This document shows positions 10,133 through 20,865 of a stretch of 64,000 nt of DNA, in pieces. The notes beneath the pieces were generated by a model, which was not told the DNA's origin, ran no database searches, and was given only the letters and a program-made list of their open reading frames with translations. How positions within the stretch are numbered: the stretch's first letter is position 1; the number at the start of each line of letters is the position of its first letter. The translations under genes and the position numbers were made by a program. Source of the DNA: Schistocerca nitens (Eukaryota > Arthropoda > Insecta > Orthoptera > Acrididae); NCBI RefSeq assembly GCF_023898315.1, contig NC_064622.1, positions 169,466,178-169,530,177 of the forward strand. The letters are read 5' to 3'.

Positions 10133-10441
10133 AGAGGTAATGCCTGACATTTGGTATACTCGTCACACTTTGACGCTGTGCATCTCGGAATACTGAATTC
10201 CCTAATGATTTCCGAAATGGAATGTACCATGCGTCTATCTCCAACTACCATTTCGCGTTCAAAGTCTATTAATTCCCGTCGTGCAGTCTTAATAACGTCG
10301 AAACCTTTTCGCATGCATCACCACAGCACAAATGATAGCTCCTGCAATGCACTGCCCTTTTGTACCCTGCATACGCGATACTACCGGCTTCTGTATATGT
10401 GCATATCGCTATCCCATGACAACTTTTGTCATCTCAGGATG
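10133..10441 (-). pseudogene. Tc1-like transposase, N-terminal HTH part and right end
   Basis: The minus strand encodes ELIDFEREMVVGDRRM, then HSISEIIREFSIPRCTAS, a helix-turn-helix region of the Tc1 type that binds the element ends. It runs on into the break at 10137. The sequence outside the start codon (10315-10441) is the untranslated part and right inverted end. Its continuation is at 5362-6072. Confidence 0.8.
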
Positions 10442-10725
10442 TTTTTATTGATCGTCAGACCCACTTTTTGTACCTGTTCTGTGCCTCATATGTTAGCACT
10501 TCAGTTCGTCTTCCACCTCCTCTACAACGGTAATGTCATCGGCAAACGCTAACAGTTTCATTTGATCACACCAACTACACCTCTTCAGATCGCTGACACA
10601 CTTTTTGGGTCTTTTCTAATATCACGTTAAATTCGATGGTGAAAATCCAATTTCCATGTTTGACGCCGATCATCACTCTAAAACATTCAGTCCCTCGACG
10701 AAGCATAGCTAACAACAAATGATTT
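10442..10725 (-). pseudogene. Reverse-transcriptase relic (outer LINE, upstream part)
   Basis: The minus strand gives EFNVILEKTQ, then 'LLAFADDITVVEEVEDEL' (motif C, FADD) and, after a frame change, VGLTINKN next to the Tc1-like element. The protein order continues at 964 with KIQCMIITRNNEE, so the transposon sits between these two blocks of one reverse transcriptase. Both catalytic Asp residues of motif C are kept, but frames are broken. The family is uncertain. Confidence 0.7.
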
Positions 10726-11298
10726 GTGGAACTCATTTCCCGATCCATCTTGACTCACACAGGTAAGCAAGTACTGCCGCATATCTCAGTCTCTTTGCAA
10801 GGTGGTCATGGGCAGTGGCTCTTTGAGGTTAGCAGGACCTTGTTTCCGCCGTCGAGTGTGCAATGTTTTAAACATAGGGCTGTCGCCGGCTTTGACAAGG
10901 GAGCGGTGCGGTGCCGTTACGTATCCAGAGCACGTGATAGGGCGGGGGATTCGAAAGGTCGCCCCGCTGCCAACTGAAGAGGCGAGAGCTCTTGCAGCGC
11001 TAGTCCCCTGGGCTGTAGCAACAGCGGGAAATCCGGTGGACTCAGGCCAAATGTGTAGGAAAGTCCCCGTGCGCTGGTAAACAGGTCGCCTAATGCCTTC
11101 CTCTAGCGCTAATTGTCTCCGGTGCTGTTACAAGTGCGAGCGTACGCCTTGTAAAGTCAGTCCGTAGCTCAAAGATGGGGCTTGAGTTACAAGTGGAATC
11201 AGGCTAATTCGATGGTGTTTTCGTGATGTGTCGCGTCTACTCCATTGCCTTCTCTAGACAGAGGTGACCCACAGGACGTTATGTTTCTCCGTGCTTCC
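10726..11298. other. Unassigned stretch, locally GC-rich
   Basis: Two overlapping frames (10726-10977 and 10802-11080) are open, but neither resembles a known protein, and the opening probably reflects the GC-rich composition around 10840-11070. Nothing else is visible. Confidence 0.3.
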
Positions 11299-11546
11299 AA
11301 AAGGGAAGGAAGTGATATTATAATTTAACGTCGTGTCGAAAACTAGGTCATTAGAGATGGATCACAAACTCGGATTATTTCAACGATGGAGAAGAAAATC
11401 GGCCTTGTCCTTTCAAAGTAACCAAACCGGCATTTGGCTTAAGCGATTTAGGGAAATCACTGCAAACCTAAATTAGGAAGCGGACTTGAACCATCGTTCT
11501 CCCGAACGTGAGTGCAGTGTGCTGACCACTTCGCCAGCTCGCTCGA
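11299..11546 (-). mobile_element. tRNA-derived SINE, minus strand (different family from the 52446 type)
   Basis: The plus strand shows 'ggcatttggcttaagcg', 'tttagggaaatcactg' and then a reversed tRNA-like head, 'gaaccatcgttctccc...gctgaccacttcgcc'. I recognise the arrangement as a SINE body followed by its head when read antisense. No clear target duplication was found. Confidence 0.6.
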
Positions 11547-11589
11547 TGCTAGCCTTTCACTCCTGTCATATACAAATTTACTCAAAGCA

Positions 11590-13690
11590 CGTTAGCAAAT
11601 TCCGAAATTTTGTTTCTCATTAGACAACAAAGGTGGGCAAAAGAATTCTATGGAAGTTTATTTAGGGCTTGTTTCGCTAAAGATCGAAATTTGGAATGGA
11701 TTTCTATGCGAGATACTTTTAATAGCTTCCGCAATGAAACTCTTTATCGAAATCTGACAGAAAATCCAAACAGATTCTGGTCGTATGTACGGTACACCAT
11801 GGGCAAGATGGAATCAACATCTTTCCTACTCGATACAAATGCTAATACTAGCGATGACGGCACCAATAAAGTGGAGTTACTGAACACAGTTTCTAGAAAT
11901 TTTCTTCACCAAAGAAGACGAAGTTAATACCCCAGAATTCGAAGCGAGAACAACTGCCAACATGAGTAACTTAGAAGTAGATATCCTCGGTATAGCAAAG
12001 CAGCTTAAAGCACTTAATGAAAGCAATTTTTCCGGTCAAGATAGCATGCCAATAAGGCACCTTTCAGTTTATGCTTATGTATAGCCCATACTTTACAGTA
12101 ATATGCAAGCGTTCGCTCAATGAAACATCCTTACCAAAAGACTGGGAAGTTACACAGGACACACCAGTACTCAAGATAGGAAATAGGAGTAATCCGCTGA
12201 ATTACAGACCGATATCACCTACGTCGATTTGCAGTAGGGTCTTGGAACATATACTGTGTTCAATATTATGAATTACCTCGAAGATAAAGGCCTATTGACA
12301 CACACAGTCAACACGGATTCAGGAAATATCGTTGTTGAGGAACACAACTAGATCTTTATTCGCAAGAAGTAATGAGTGCTATCGACAGGGGATCTCAAAT
12401 TGTTTCTATATTTCCAGATTTCCAGAAGCCGTTTGACACCGTTCCCCACAGGAGATTTCTAATCAAATTGCGAGCCTAAGAAGTATTGCCATGATTTCCT
12501 CTCAGAAACTTTAGAGTACGTGGTAATCGAAGGAAAATCGTCGAGTAAAACGGAAATGATATACGGCGTTCCCCAAGGACGTTTTAGAGGCCTTCTGTTA
12601 CTAATCTACGTGTACAATTTAGGAGATAATCTGAGCAGCCCTCTTAGATTGTTTGCAGATGATGCTCTCATTTACCGTCTAGAAAAGTCATCATCAGATC
12701 AAAACCAATTGAAAAATGACTTAGACACTATATCTGAATGCTTCGAAAAGTGTTACTCGTCACTCGGTAAGGAAAAGGGTCCATATGAGTACCAAAAGCA
12801 ATCCGTCGAATTTCGATTACACGATAAACCACATAAATCTAAAAGCTGTCATTTGGACCAAATTCCTAGGAACAACTTAAACCGGAAGGTTGCCATAGAC
12901 AATGCTGTGGGGAACCCACCAATAAAATTGAGTTTTAGGGGCAGAACATTTAGAGGATGCAACAGGTCCGTTAAAGAGACTGCCTACAGAACGCTTGTCC
13001 GTCCTGTGATAGAATGCTGCTGTGTTGTATGGGATGCTTACCAGATAGGATCACGGAGCACATCGAAAAAGCTCAAAGAAGGGCAGATAGTCTTGTATTA
13101 TCGCGGAGTAGGGGAGAGGATTTCAAGGATATGATAAGCAAATTGGAACGGCAATCATTAAAACGAACGGGTTTTTTTGTTGCGGCGAGATCTTTTCCTA
13201 AAATGTGACTCACCAACTTTCACCAACTTCCTCCTTCAAATGTGAAAATATTTTATTGTCGCCACCCTGCATAGCGTCCGCAGCTCGGAGTCTAGTGTCG
13301 AGCGTTGCTGCCTCTGGATCACGGAGTCTCGGGTTCGATTCCCGGCCGGGTTGGGGATTTTCTCTGCCCGGGGACTGGGCAGTGGCTAGATTGGACTGTG
13401 TAAAAAATAGGACTGTTTAGAAATTGTGGCTTTGTACGGGCGCTGATGACAGCGCAGCTGGCACGCCACAAACCAAACATCATAATCATTATATACCCAT
13501 CATAGGCAGAAATGATCATCATAATAAAGCAAGAGACATCAGAGCTCGTACAGAAAGATTTATGTATTCATTTTTTCCCACGCGCTGTTAGAGTGTGGAA
13601 CGGTAGGAAAGTAGTCTGAAGGTGGTTCGAAGTACCCTCTGCCAGGCAATTAAGTGTGAATTGCAGAGTAACCATGTAGATTTAGTTGTA
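11590..13690 (+). mobile_element. CR1-like LINE, 5'-truncated and strongly decayed copy
   Basis: Three plus-strand frames follow ORF2 of the element at 1094-5361 from the linker onward: NPNRFWSYV near 11767, DWEVTQ..VLKIGN and 'LNYRPISPTSICSRVLEH' at 12150-12250, YGVPQG at 12559, LFADDALIYR at 12652, and FFPRAVRVWN near 13570. It ends with 'taccctctgcc' and a decayed GTAGAT tail near 13690. Stops and shifts are frequent. The 5' half is absent, as is usual after incomplete reverse transcription. A SINE is inserted near the end of the coding region. Confidence 0.8.
13275..13490 (+). mobile_element. tRNA-derived SINE with CATCAT-type tail inside the LINE relic
   Basis: A tRNA-like head with box B 'gggttcgattcccgg' (13331-13345) is followed by 'gggattttctctgcccgg', 'gtggctagattggactg', 'gtacgggcgctgatga' and a tail of CAT/ATT triplets near 13479-13490. 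LINE coding sequence breaks at the left and resumes at the right (GRNDH-like block), which proves an insertion. Exact ends are uncertain. Confidence 0.75.
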
Positions 13691-14642
13691 GATATTGAAT
13701 TTAAATTTGATATGTTGGTTTAACGAATAACACTGCAAATACTAAAGTTAAAGATTCGAACTACGATCCGCAGTTTATAGTTATGTTCGTACCTTCCATT
13801 TGAAAGAATCTTTGATGTGCGAAGGATGCTAAATTGCACATTGCTTCCGATTATGATTTAAATTGCAAGTCCTCTGAAAAGACATGAGTGATTTGGTTTG
13901 CAGAACAGAGGAATGCATGGGCGTCTCACGTCCCATCCGATAATACCTATTAATGTTTAAGCAAACATTGGGTTTGAGCGAGCACACTGGCGTTATGCTT
14001 GGAGTCATCTAGTTAAAATTCTAGAGAGGGAATTGTTTTCATTGACAGTATGCTGCGGGTAAAGAGAGCACAGACGGTGGCGTAACATTCCTGATCATAA
14101 AAACTTGTGACAATAACCTGCGTGCAGCTCTAAATCTCTCCGCATTGTCTTACGGACTCAGGGCATGTGACACTGTTGATGGCGATACGTTCGTCGTATA
14201 TCTACGTGGTTTCTTTCTCTGTAGCAGTAAGTGGAAACTGCAAAGATGTTGAAAGATTTAGCTGGTAATAGAAGAACCCAGATACTGTACGCTGAAAAAA
14301 AATGGTGGTGATTGCGTTACTGGGAAGTTCTCAATAGATAGTGGAGGAGCTAATACGTGAAATAAATGGATACCGTGTATATGATAGCTTGGCAAATATA
14401 CTGCTGCAACAATTAAACCTTATCTTCATTTATTGTACAAAACCACACGGAAATGCTGGAGCATGGTAGAAACATGTAGAAATTATTGATCATACCTCAC
14501 AACGTGTAAGGGTAACTATTCTCTAGGCCTATGTTTGAACATGACCCGAACTGTTAGAACAGTTTACGTCACAGTTGGGAAAATCTCGGGTTCTGTTCGA
14601 TCTTTCGATTAGTCCGCGACCTAGTGACTGTTAAAGAAACTA
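13691..14642. other. No recognisable feature
   Basis: AT-rich sequence without a long reading frame. One block at 14595-14628 recurs diverged at 16614-16648 on the other side of the Tc1-like element. Confidence 0.4.
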
Positions 14643-14739
14643 TACTGAAAAGCCAAAGAAACTGGTACACATGCCCAATATCGTGTAGGGCTCCCTCGAG
14701 CATGCAGAAGTGTCGCAACACGACGTGACATGGGCTCGA

Positions 14740-15230
14740 CTAATGTCTAAAGTAGTGCTGGAGGGAACTGACACCATGAATCCTGCAGGGCCGTCCATAA
14801 ATCAGCAAGAATACAAGGGGATGGAGATCTCCTCTGAAAAGCATATTGCAAGGCATCTGAGATGTGCTCAATAATGTTGATATCTGGGGAGTTTGGTGGC
14901 CAGCGGAAGTGTTTAAACTTAGAAGAGCGTTCCTGGAGCCACTCTGTAGCAATTATCGGCCTTGTGGAGTGTCGCACTATCGTGATGCAATTGCCCAAGT
15001 CCGTCGGAATTCACAATGGACATAAATGTTTGCAGGTGATCAGACAGGATGCTTAAGTATGTGTCAACTGTCAGAGTCGTATCTAAACGTATCAGTGGTC
15101 TCATATCACTCAAACTACACACGCCCCACACCATTACGGAGCCTCCACCAACTTTAACAGTACCCTGCTGACATGCACTTCCGTGGATTCATGAGGTTGT
15201 CTCCATATTCCTCCCCGTACACGTCCATCC
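14740..15230 (-). pseudogene. Tc1-like transposase, C-terminal half
   Basis: Minus-strand frames give HDSATLHKA with the second catalytic Asp, and, in a second frame, RWPPNSPDINIIEHI with the catalytic Glu, followed by the usual C-terminal 'LWTALQDSW' block. The frame changes between the second Asp and the Glu, so the copy is inactive. The N-terminal half lies beyond the inserted mariner derivative. It belongs to a different Tc1 lineage from the element at 965-10441, although the N-terminal HTH blocks are alike. Confidence 0.75.
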
Positions 15231-15238
15231 GCTCGATA

Positions 15239-15833
15239 AACGAGGGCTATCCAGAAAGTAAGTTCCGATTGGTCGCGAAATTTCAACCACAGTGATAATC
15301 AAAAATGTGTTATTTGCAACTGTTAGCTACACATTCCAGCTACTTCTCTACACAGTCGCCTCTCCCAGTTAGACATTCGTCGTAGTGTTTTGTCGACTTT
15401 CCAATACTCTCGTCATAGAAGGCAGCCACCTGCGGTTTCCGCCGATACTATACGCTGGAAACTGAGGGACAGGCAGTTATGTGCTGTGTTGTGGGTGATC
15501 AGACACTTCCCATCGAAGACGTTACAGGACACTCATCACTGTGTCTGCAGAGTGCGGCCGAGTATTGTCTCGAAGGAGGACAGTCATGTCAGTTGCGGTA
15601 TGCGGGATGCATGACATCAGGCGAAATCACTCACCAGGCCTCATGTTTGGCGGGAGACGCATTTCCTATGTATGTTTTCGTGCTCACTGTGAGCTCAGAA
15701 ATGAAAAGAGCGACGTGACGTAATCGACAGGCATACTGGAGACACTCTCCAAACATCTGTGCAAAGCCTCATCGGATTTTCAAAGTGGATTCCATTTAGC
15801 GACCGATCGGAATTACTTTCCGAATTGCCTTCA
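15239..15833 (-). mobile_element. Mariner-like deletion derivative nested in the Tc1-like element
   Basis: The left end 'ggctatccagaaagtaag' and the reverse complement of 'aattactttccgaattgcc' match as imperfect 30-bp inverted ends, and TA sits outside at 15237-15238 and 15834-15835. At about 595 bp it is half the normal length of a mariner and shows no transposase motif, so it must have moved with help from a full-length relative. It is younger than its Tc1-like host. Confidence 0.75.
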
Positions 15834-16044
15834 TAACCTGAAACGAGACTCGTCCAACCAGGCATCATGTTTGCAGTCATCAACAGTCCAATGTCTCTGT
15901 TGACGAGTCCAGGTGAGAAGTAAAGCTTTATGTCTTGTAGTCATCAAGGGTACACGATGGGCCTTCGGCTCCGAAAGCCCATATCGATGATGTTTCGTCG
16001 AATGGTTCGCACGCTGGCACTTGTTGATGGCCCAGCATTGAAAT

Positions 16045-16320
16045 CTACAGCAGTTTGCGGAAGGCTTGCACTTCTTTCACGCTGAACGATGCTCTTGAGT
16101 CGTCGTTGGTCCTGTTCTTGCAGGATCTTTTCCCGGCCGTAGCGATGTTGGAGATTTGATGTTTTACTGGATTCTGATATTCACGGTACACTCGTGAAAT
16201 GGTAGTACGGGAAAATCCCCACTTCATCGCTGTCTATGAGATGCTGTGTCCCATCGCTCGTGTGCCGATCGTAACACCACGTTCAAACTCCCTTAAATCT
16301 TGATAATATGCCATTGTAAC
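16045..16320 (-). pseudogene. Tc1-like transposase, N-terminal DNA-binding part
   Basis: The minus strand gives MKWGFSRTTISRVYREYQ, the second helix-turn-helix of a Tc1-type transposase, and downstream 'KRSCKNRTNDDSRA', the usual basic linker. Upstream, frame changes hide the start, near 16314 ('MAYYQDL'). The protein would continue at 15836 and lower positions. Confidence 0.7.
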
Positions 16321-16460
16321 AGCAGTAACCGAGCTAACAACTGCGCCAGACACTTGTCTTATAAAGGCATTGCCGACCACAGCGCCGTATTCTGCCTGTT
16401 AATGTATATCTTTATATGAATACGCATGCCTATACCAGTTTCTTTGGCGATTCAGTGTAT

Positions 16461-16978
16461 ATACATGACCATCCACAGCGTTACACTGCACTAAGGATTC
16501 TAATAGTAAAAGAAAAAAAGGTTAAACACGGACTAAAATATATTCTAGGGTGCAGGTCATGTGTAACAACGGCAAGTAATAAATAAATAAGACTGCAATC
16601 ACGATTATGTCCATTCTCGAGCTTTCGCTAGTCTCGCGACCTAGTGACATCTGTCTCCAAGCCTGGTCTTGTGGTCGTAAATTATTCTCGCGATAGCAAT
16701 TACAGATAGTTTACTACGGTATATTCCGTTCATTAGGCCTGATTAATTTTCTCCTTATTTCATCTCAATGATGCCATCTTGTTTTCAAACTGATTTACAA
16801 TGTTTTTACATGCAATTGTAATGGTATTTATACAGACATTGAAATGCTATTTTGCAACCCACTTAGTAAATCATTAGCCACTCACAAATAAATAAAATAT
16901 TGTACTAGTTCCAGGCAAGTATTTTTTTCCGAAGACAACAGTTTCGCCTTTCCCTGTTACCTAATCAGCATAAATGTT
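16461..16978. other. No recognisable feature apart from a short direct repeat
   Basis: AT-rich DNA. The block at 16614-16648 ('cgcgacctagtgac' is exact) matches 14595-14628. No reading frame of interest. Confidence 0.4.
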
Positions 16979-16980
16979 TA

Positions 16981-17650
16981 TACCGGGTGATCAAAAAGTC
17001 AGTATAAATTTGAAAACTTAATAAAGCACGGAATAATGTAGATAGAGAGGTAAAAATTGACACACATGCTTGGAATGACATGGGGTTTTATTAGAACAAT
17101 AATAAAAAAAACTACCCATATTGCTAGACGCGTGAAAGATGTCTTGCGCGCCTCGTTTGGTGATTATCGTGTGCTCAGCCGCCACTTTCGTCATGCTTGG
17201 TCTCCCAGGTCCCCAGACCTCAGTCCGTGCGATTATTTGCTTTGGGGTTACCTGAAGTCGCAAGTGTATCGTTATCGACCGACATCTCTAGGGATGCTGA
17301 AAGACAACATCCGACGCCAATGCCTCACCATAACTCCGGACTTGCTTTACAGTGCTGTTCACAACATTACTCCTCGACTACAGCTATTGTTGAGGAATGA
17401 TGGTGGACATATTGAGCATTTCCTGTGAAGAACATCATCTTTGCTTTGTCTTACTATGTTATGCTAATTATTGCTAGTCTGATCAGATGAAGCGCCATCT
17501 GTCGGACATTTGTTGAAGGTTTGTTTTTTTTTGGTTCTAATAAGATCCCATGTCATTCCAAGCATGTGTGTCAATTTGTACCTCTCTATCTAAATTATCC
17601 CGTGATTTATTCAGTTTTTAAATTTGTACTGACTTTTTGATTACCCGGTA
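16981..17650 (+). mobile_element. Tc1/mariner-type element with about 115-bp inverted ends, 670 bp
   Basis: The element starts 'taccgggtgatc' and ends 'gattacccggta', with TA outside on both sides (16979-16980, 17651-17652). The first and last roughly 115 bases match as inverted repeats at about 90 per cent identity by eye. The core holds only the C-terminal part of a transposase. Long inverted ends and a short core mark a deletion derivative. Confidence 0.88.
17057..17428 (+). pseudogene. Mariner-type transposase C-terminal remnant
   Basis: The 123-codon frame contains 'WSPRSPDLSPCDYLLWG', the block with the third acidic residue (Asp, as in mariner DDD enzymes, not Glu as in Tc1), then YLKSQVY, a frequent partner block. 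The first 30 residues come from the inverted end itself and are not true transposase. The first two catalytic Asp residues and the DNA-binding domain are missing, so the frame encodes no active enzyme. It ends with the usual 'GGHIEHFL'. Confidence 0.8.
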
Positions 17651-17652
17651 TA

Positions 17653-20103
17653 TGCATACATGCCGCCACTGTATGATAACGCATACTGCAAATTTATTGA
17701 AATATAACGAGAGTTAGTGCAGTAGTAAGATTTAATAGTATTTCATTCTGAGTTTCCGAAAATTGTAAAATTTTAAGCAGAGTCATAGCTTGCTGTTGCT
17801 AGTTTACAGGGCCTTCTGTTTCCCTTGCATTCGCACCACAGAAGTCAAATTTCATGTGATTGTTCGAACAGACTCGATACTATATAGACTGCTGTGGCGT
17901 GTCGGGGAATGCCGAACCGTTTCGAACGCGGGTCTCATTTGCCTTGTCCCACTTCTATCCATAATGGTACGAAGCAGTAAATCGTAGCCCTTACGCATCG
18001 CTAATTCTCTGGAACTCGACGCACTGACGCATTGCTGGGTCTCTGGAACTTCCGCAGCAACGCGCCTTTTTGTCCGGCAGAGGTACAATCTTACTTACGT
18101 TCAACAATAGCTAAGCGCACCCGCTTATGCGCCAGTATGCGAGGAGAGAACAAGTGTTCAGGTTTCACGCGGACTGTCGCGTGTTGTTGTGTCGCAACAA
18201 CTGATCAGAACATTTTGTTAAGTTGATCCATTTTAAATTTGGAAGTATTATGTCGATTGTTAGGATAATGGTGAGTAATGGCTGTTTGTTTTAAGAGAAT
18301 GTGCGTATGATTACCGATGAAACCAGTGAACGGAACAACATCGTATTCTTAGTAGCTTGCGTTGGTATTTGAACAGTCACAAAAGACTATTGTGGATAGT
18401 TGTAATACGAACGATTAATACGGAAAAGCAACAGAGCAATGGGAAACTTCAGTGTGAAAGTGTAATAAATTCAACTGTTAAGACAAGAACGGTTGGATCT
18501 ATGTATTGCTAGGAAGTATGTTACTTGCAAAATGTCAATAAACGAAATAGAATGATCGATATTGTTGTTCTTTCAAAGCAAAATTTTGCCACCTAACTTG
18601 AAGGAACTTAAGTATTCATAAAGCAAAGAGACACGTTAGGGTATTAGGCAACACAGTCAGATTCATTTAGCGACGAAGCTTTTTCTCTCTGTCAACCAAT
18701 CTCCCGCCCATGTCTGATCGCCGCAAATTAACATAAAAGGAAGTAAGGGGGACGTTACAAACTACGGCAACGTCAGCACGATTTACACTGCGCAAAATAA
18801 TTAAAGGATCACTTTTTCGAAACCCCTTAATTGCCTCCTACTCCAAGGCATAAAAGTGAAACTCGACTCAAAGGTGTGTGCAAGCTCCCTTTGTAATGGT
18901 GAAAAAAAGTGGCGCACTACGACGCCACACCCGGGCTCAACGTTGCTTCAAACAGCAAGACCGGTGTCGAGACGGGTGAAAAAAGAGGCCAAAGCTCAGA
19001 AGTTCATGTCACGTGCAAGGCGGGTTAATGATGTCACATTGGCACTAAATTTAAAAATTTAACCACAATTCTGCCACCGTAGACGTGTCTCACGACGGGA
19101 AAGTCGTCACACCCCATCTTATCCACATTTCAGTCCATCTTTCGACACTTCTGCGATGGAGTTCGAAACAACGGCGCACGGATTTGAAATCACGCGGTTT
19201 TCTTGTGACTGGCCGCGGAAAACATTTCAGACTCGACGCCGCTCAAAATCTATGTGAAAAAGAGGATACAATAGCGGGCGTGGATGAAACCATTCCTTTA
19301 CTCGGGGCGTTGACTCCCAAACATTTCGCATTGGAAAATGACAGTTTGCAGTGCCGTGAGCAACAAGAACACGTTTTTGACAATCTTTGATCCTGTTGAT
19401 GTCTCCTTGTCGCTTCAACCCGTGGTCTAGCAGCCCTATTGACTTGATGTCATCTCTTTGGAGGGCACTGCGGCCGCAGTTTTTCCTTTCCTGTACAGGT
19501 TCGAACCACTAGGGGCCTTTCCAAACCATTCAATGAAATATGAGCGTGATCCGAAGCAGCAAAAGATAGTTACGCTCCTTCAGCCCTCCTGTTTTGTGCC
19601 GTCCTGTAGCGTGATCATGAGGGAGAGCAACGTTAACATGTGCATGAATAAAACGGCAAAGACCCTCCAGTTCGGCCACGCCCTCGGTGTTACCTAGCGC
19701 CTTTGTTGTGCACTTTAAAAATGTGCTTGTCAGTAACATCGACACCAATGCAATATTCACCCTTGTGACTGCTGTAGCACCTGAAGGTTAGCCAACACTT
19801 TCTACACCCGTTAGGAGTGGTTTGCCTACTTTCAGGCACTAAAGCAGCCGCGAGACTGAACTGGTGTCGAAGTTTCTAACAGGTACGTTTGTAACATGTT
19901 CAGCAAAGGTACATGAACTGCCCCGAGGGTGTTTCTCAACTGAGGTTCTTAGATGGACACTTTGCCATTTTATTCCCAATTTTAAGGGAATCAGATCAAT
20001 CGTGTGGCACCCTACATGAGACTGTGTCTGCATCTTTTTCCACTGATGGTCCTCAAATTGCTCCATTGTAATCTCTCCCTTAAAAAACTCGCAGACAGTT
20101 GAA
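17653..20103. other. 2.4-kb block without a recognisable gene
   Basis: Only short frames, none with a known motif. From about 18750 to 20090 the base composition is more even than in the AT-rich flanks and the block reads like one unit; I suspect an old multi-copy element but see no ends or domains that show it. Confidence 0.3.
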
Positions 20104-20116
20104 CGTCAAGGAACAA

Positions 20117-20327
20117 GTGGTTCAAGTGGCTCTGAGCACTATGGGACTTAACAGCTATGGTCATCAGTCCCCTAGAACTTAGAACTACTTAAACCTAACT
20201 AACCTAAGGACAGCACACAACACCCAGCCATCACGAGACAGAGAAAATCCCTGACCCCGCCGGGAATCGAACCCGGGAACCCGGGCGTGGGAAGCGAGAA
20301 CGCTACCGCACGAACACGAGATGCGGG
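20117..20327 (-). mobile_element. tRNA-derived SINE with 13-bp target duplication (second head type)
   Basis: Flanked by CGTCAAGGAACAA at 20104-20116 and 20328-20340. Read on the plus strand, the tail part ('gcactatgggactta', 'cctaactaacctaagga') is the same as in the common SINE at 21955-22146, but the reversed head is different: 'ccgccgggaatcgaaccc' and 'gcgagaacgctaccgca'. It is therefore a family with its own tRNA-like head on a shared tail. Confidence 0.9.
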
Positions 20328-20689
20328 CGTCAAGGAACAAATATTTCAAACGTTAACAACTGAGAAGTATTTTTTTGGTAAATTATTTTTTGTTTATACT
20401 TAGATCACGTCCTTGTGGTCTGTTTTTGCGTTTTGAGTTAAATTTAAATATTATATTTCATGTCGGTAGCGTCGCTGCAAACACACACATATTACTGCAT
20501 ACAAACACACACACTTTTTCCTCTGGCTTTCCAGGTTTATGCTAAGATAAAGCAGATCCAATTTCGTCATCTTGCCGCCGGTCTGTCTACTGTACTCTCC
20601 GCGAAGGTTTTTAACAGGAATGCACAATTTGTGGTGACGCGTGGGCCACATTCACATACTTACTTAAGCTAGCGGGCCACCTCGTCTCG

Positions 20690-20865
20690 TGAAAGCTATA
20701 GCGTCCGATCCACACAATAACCCTTGGTTCGGTGTGGGGCGGTCTTGGGGTGAGTGGACTGCTGTAATCTGTTGTGGGGTTGTGATCCACTGAGGGCTAC
20801 GGCAGGGACGAAGCCTCTCCGTCGTTTCTGGGTCCCCAGTTCAGTATAGGACAATACGATACCAG
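20690..20865 (+). repeat. Fragment of a dispersed repeat
   Basis: The run 'ctgttgtggggttgtga', then 'gggacgaagcctctccg' and a tail region 'caatacgatacc' resemble a LINE-type 3' end that I know as multi-copy in orthopterans. There is no second copy in this window to prove it. The rest of 20341-21140 holds nothing I can name. Confidence 0.35.

Larger units (their letters stand above)
965..10441 (-). mobile_element. Tc1-like transposon split into three pieces by later insertions
   Basis: Three minus-strand pieces, 965-1093, 5362-6072 and 10133-10441, join to one Tc1-like transposase of about 1.1 kb. The piece borders coincide with direct repeats made by the insertions: GTTGTG at 1088-1093 and 5362-5367 around a LINE, and AGAG at 6069-6072 and 10133-10136 around a 4-kb insertion. 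Across the second break the reading frame resumes as SGITSHHGQRSG, which is typical of Tc1 transposases between the DNA-binding and catalytic domains. The left terminal inverted repeat is missing: transposase sequence starts right beside the TA at 963-964. The right end is the 'tgtcatctcagga' block near 10441. It lies inside an older LINE relic. Confidence 0.85.
14643..16458 (-). mobile_element. Tc1-like transposon carrying a mariner derivative
   Basis: The ends match as inverted repeats of about 27 bp: 'gccaaagaaactggtac' at left and the reverse complement of 'ataccagtttctttggc' at right, next to TA. Between them the minus strand encodes pieces of a Tc1-type transposase. An insertion at 15239-15833 with TA on both sides splits it. 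Without that insertion the element is about 1.2 kb, a normal length. Confidence 0.85.

Noticed and set aside
13399..13418. T/A-rich run in the SINE as a pol III terminator or poly(A)
   Set aside because: Too short and internal to the SINE body; not interpretable.
15390..15723. Overlapping plus-strand frames inside the nested mariner derivative
   Set aside because: They run opposite to the expected transposase strand and have no motif.
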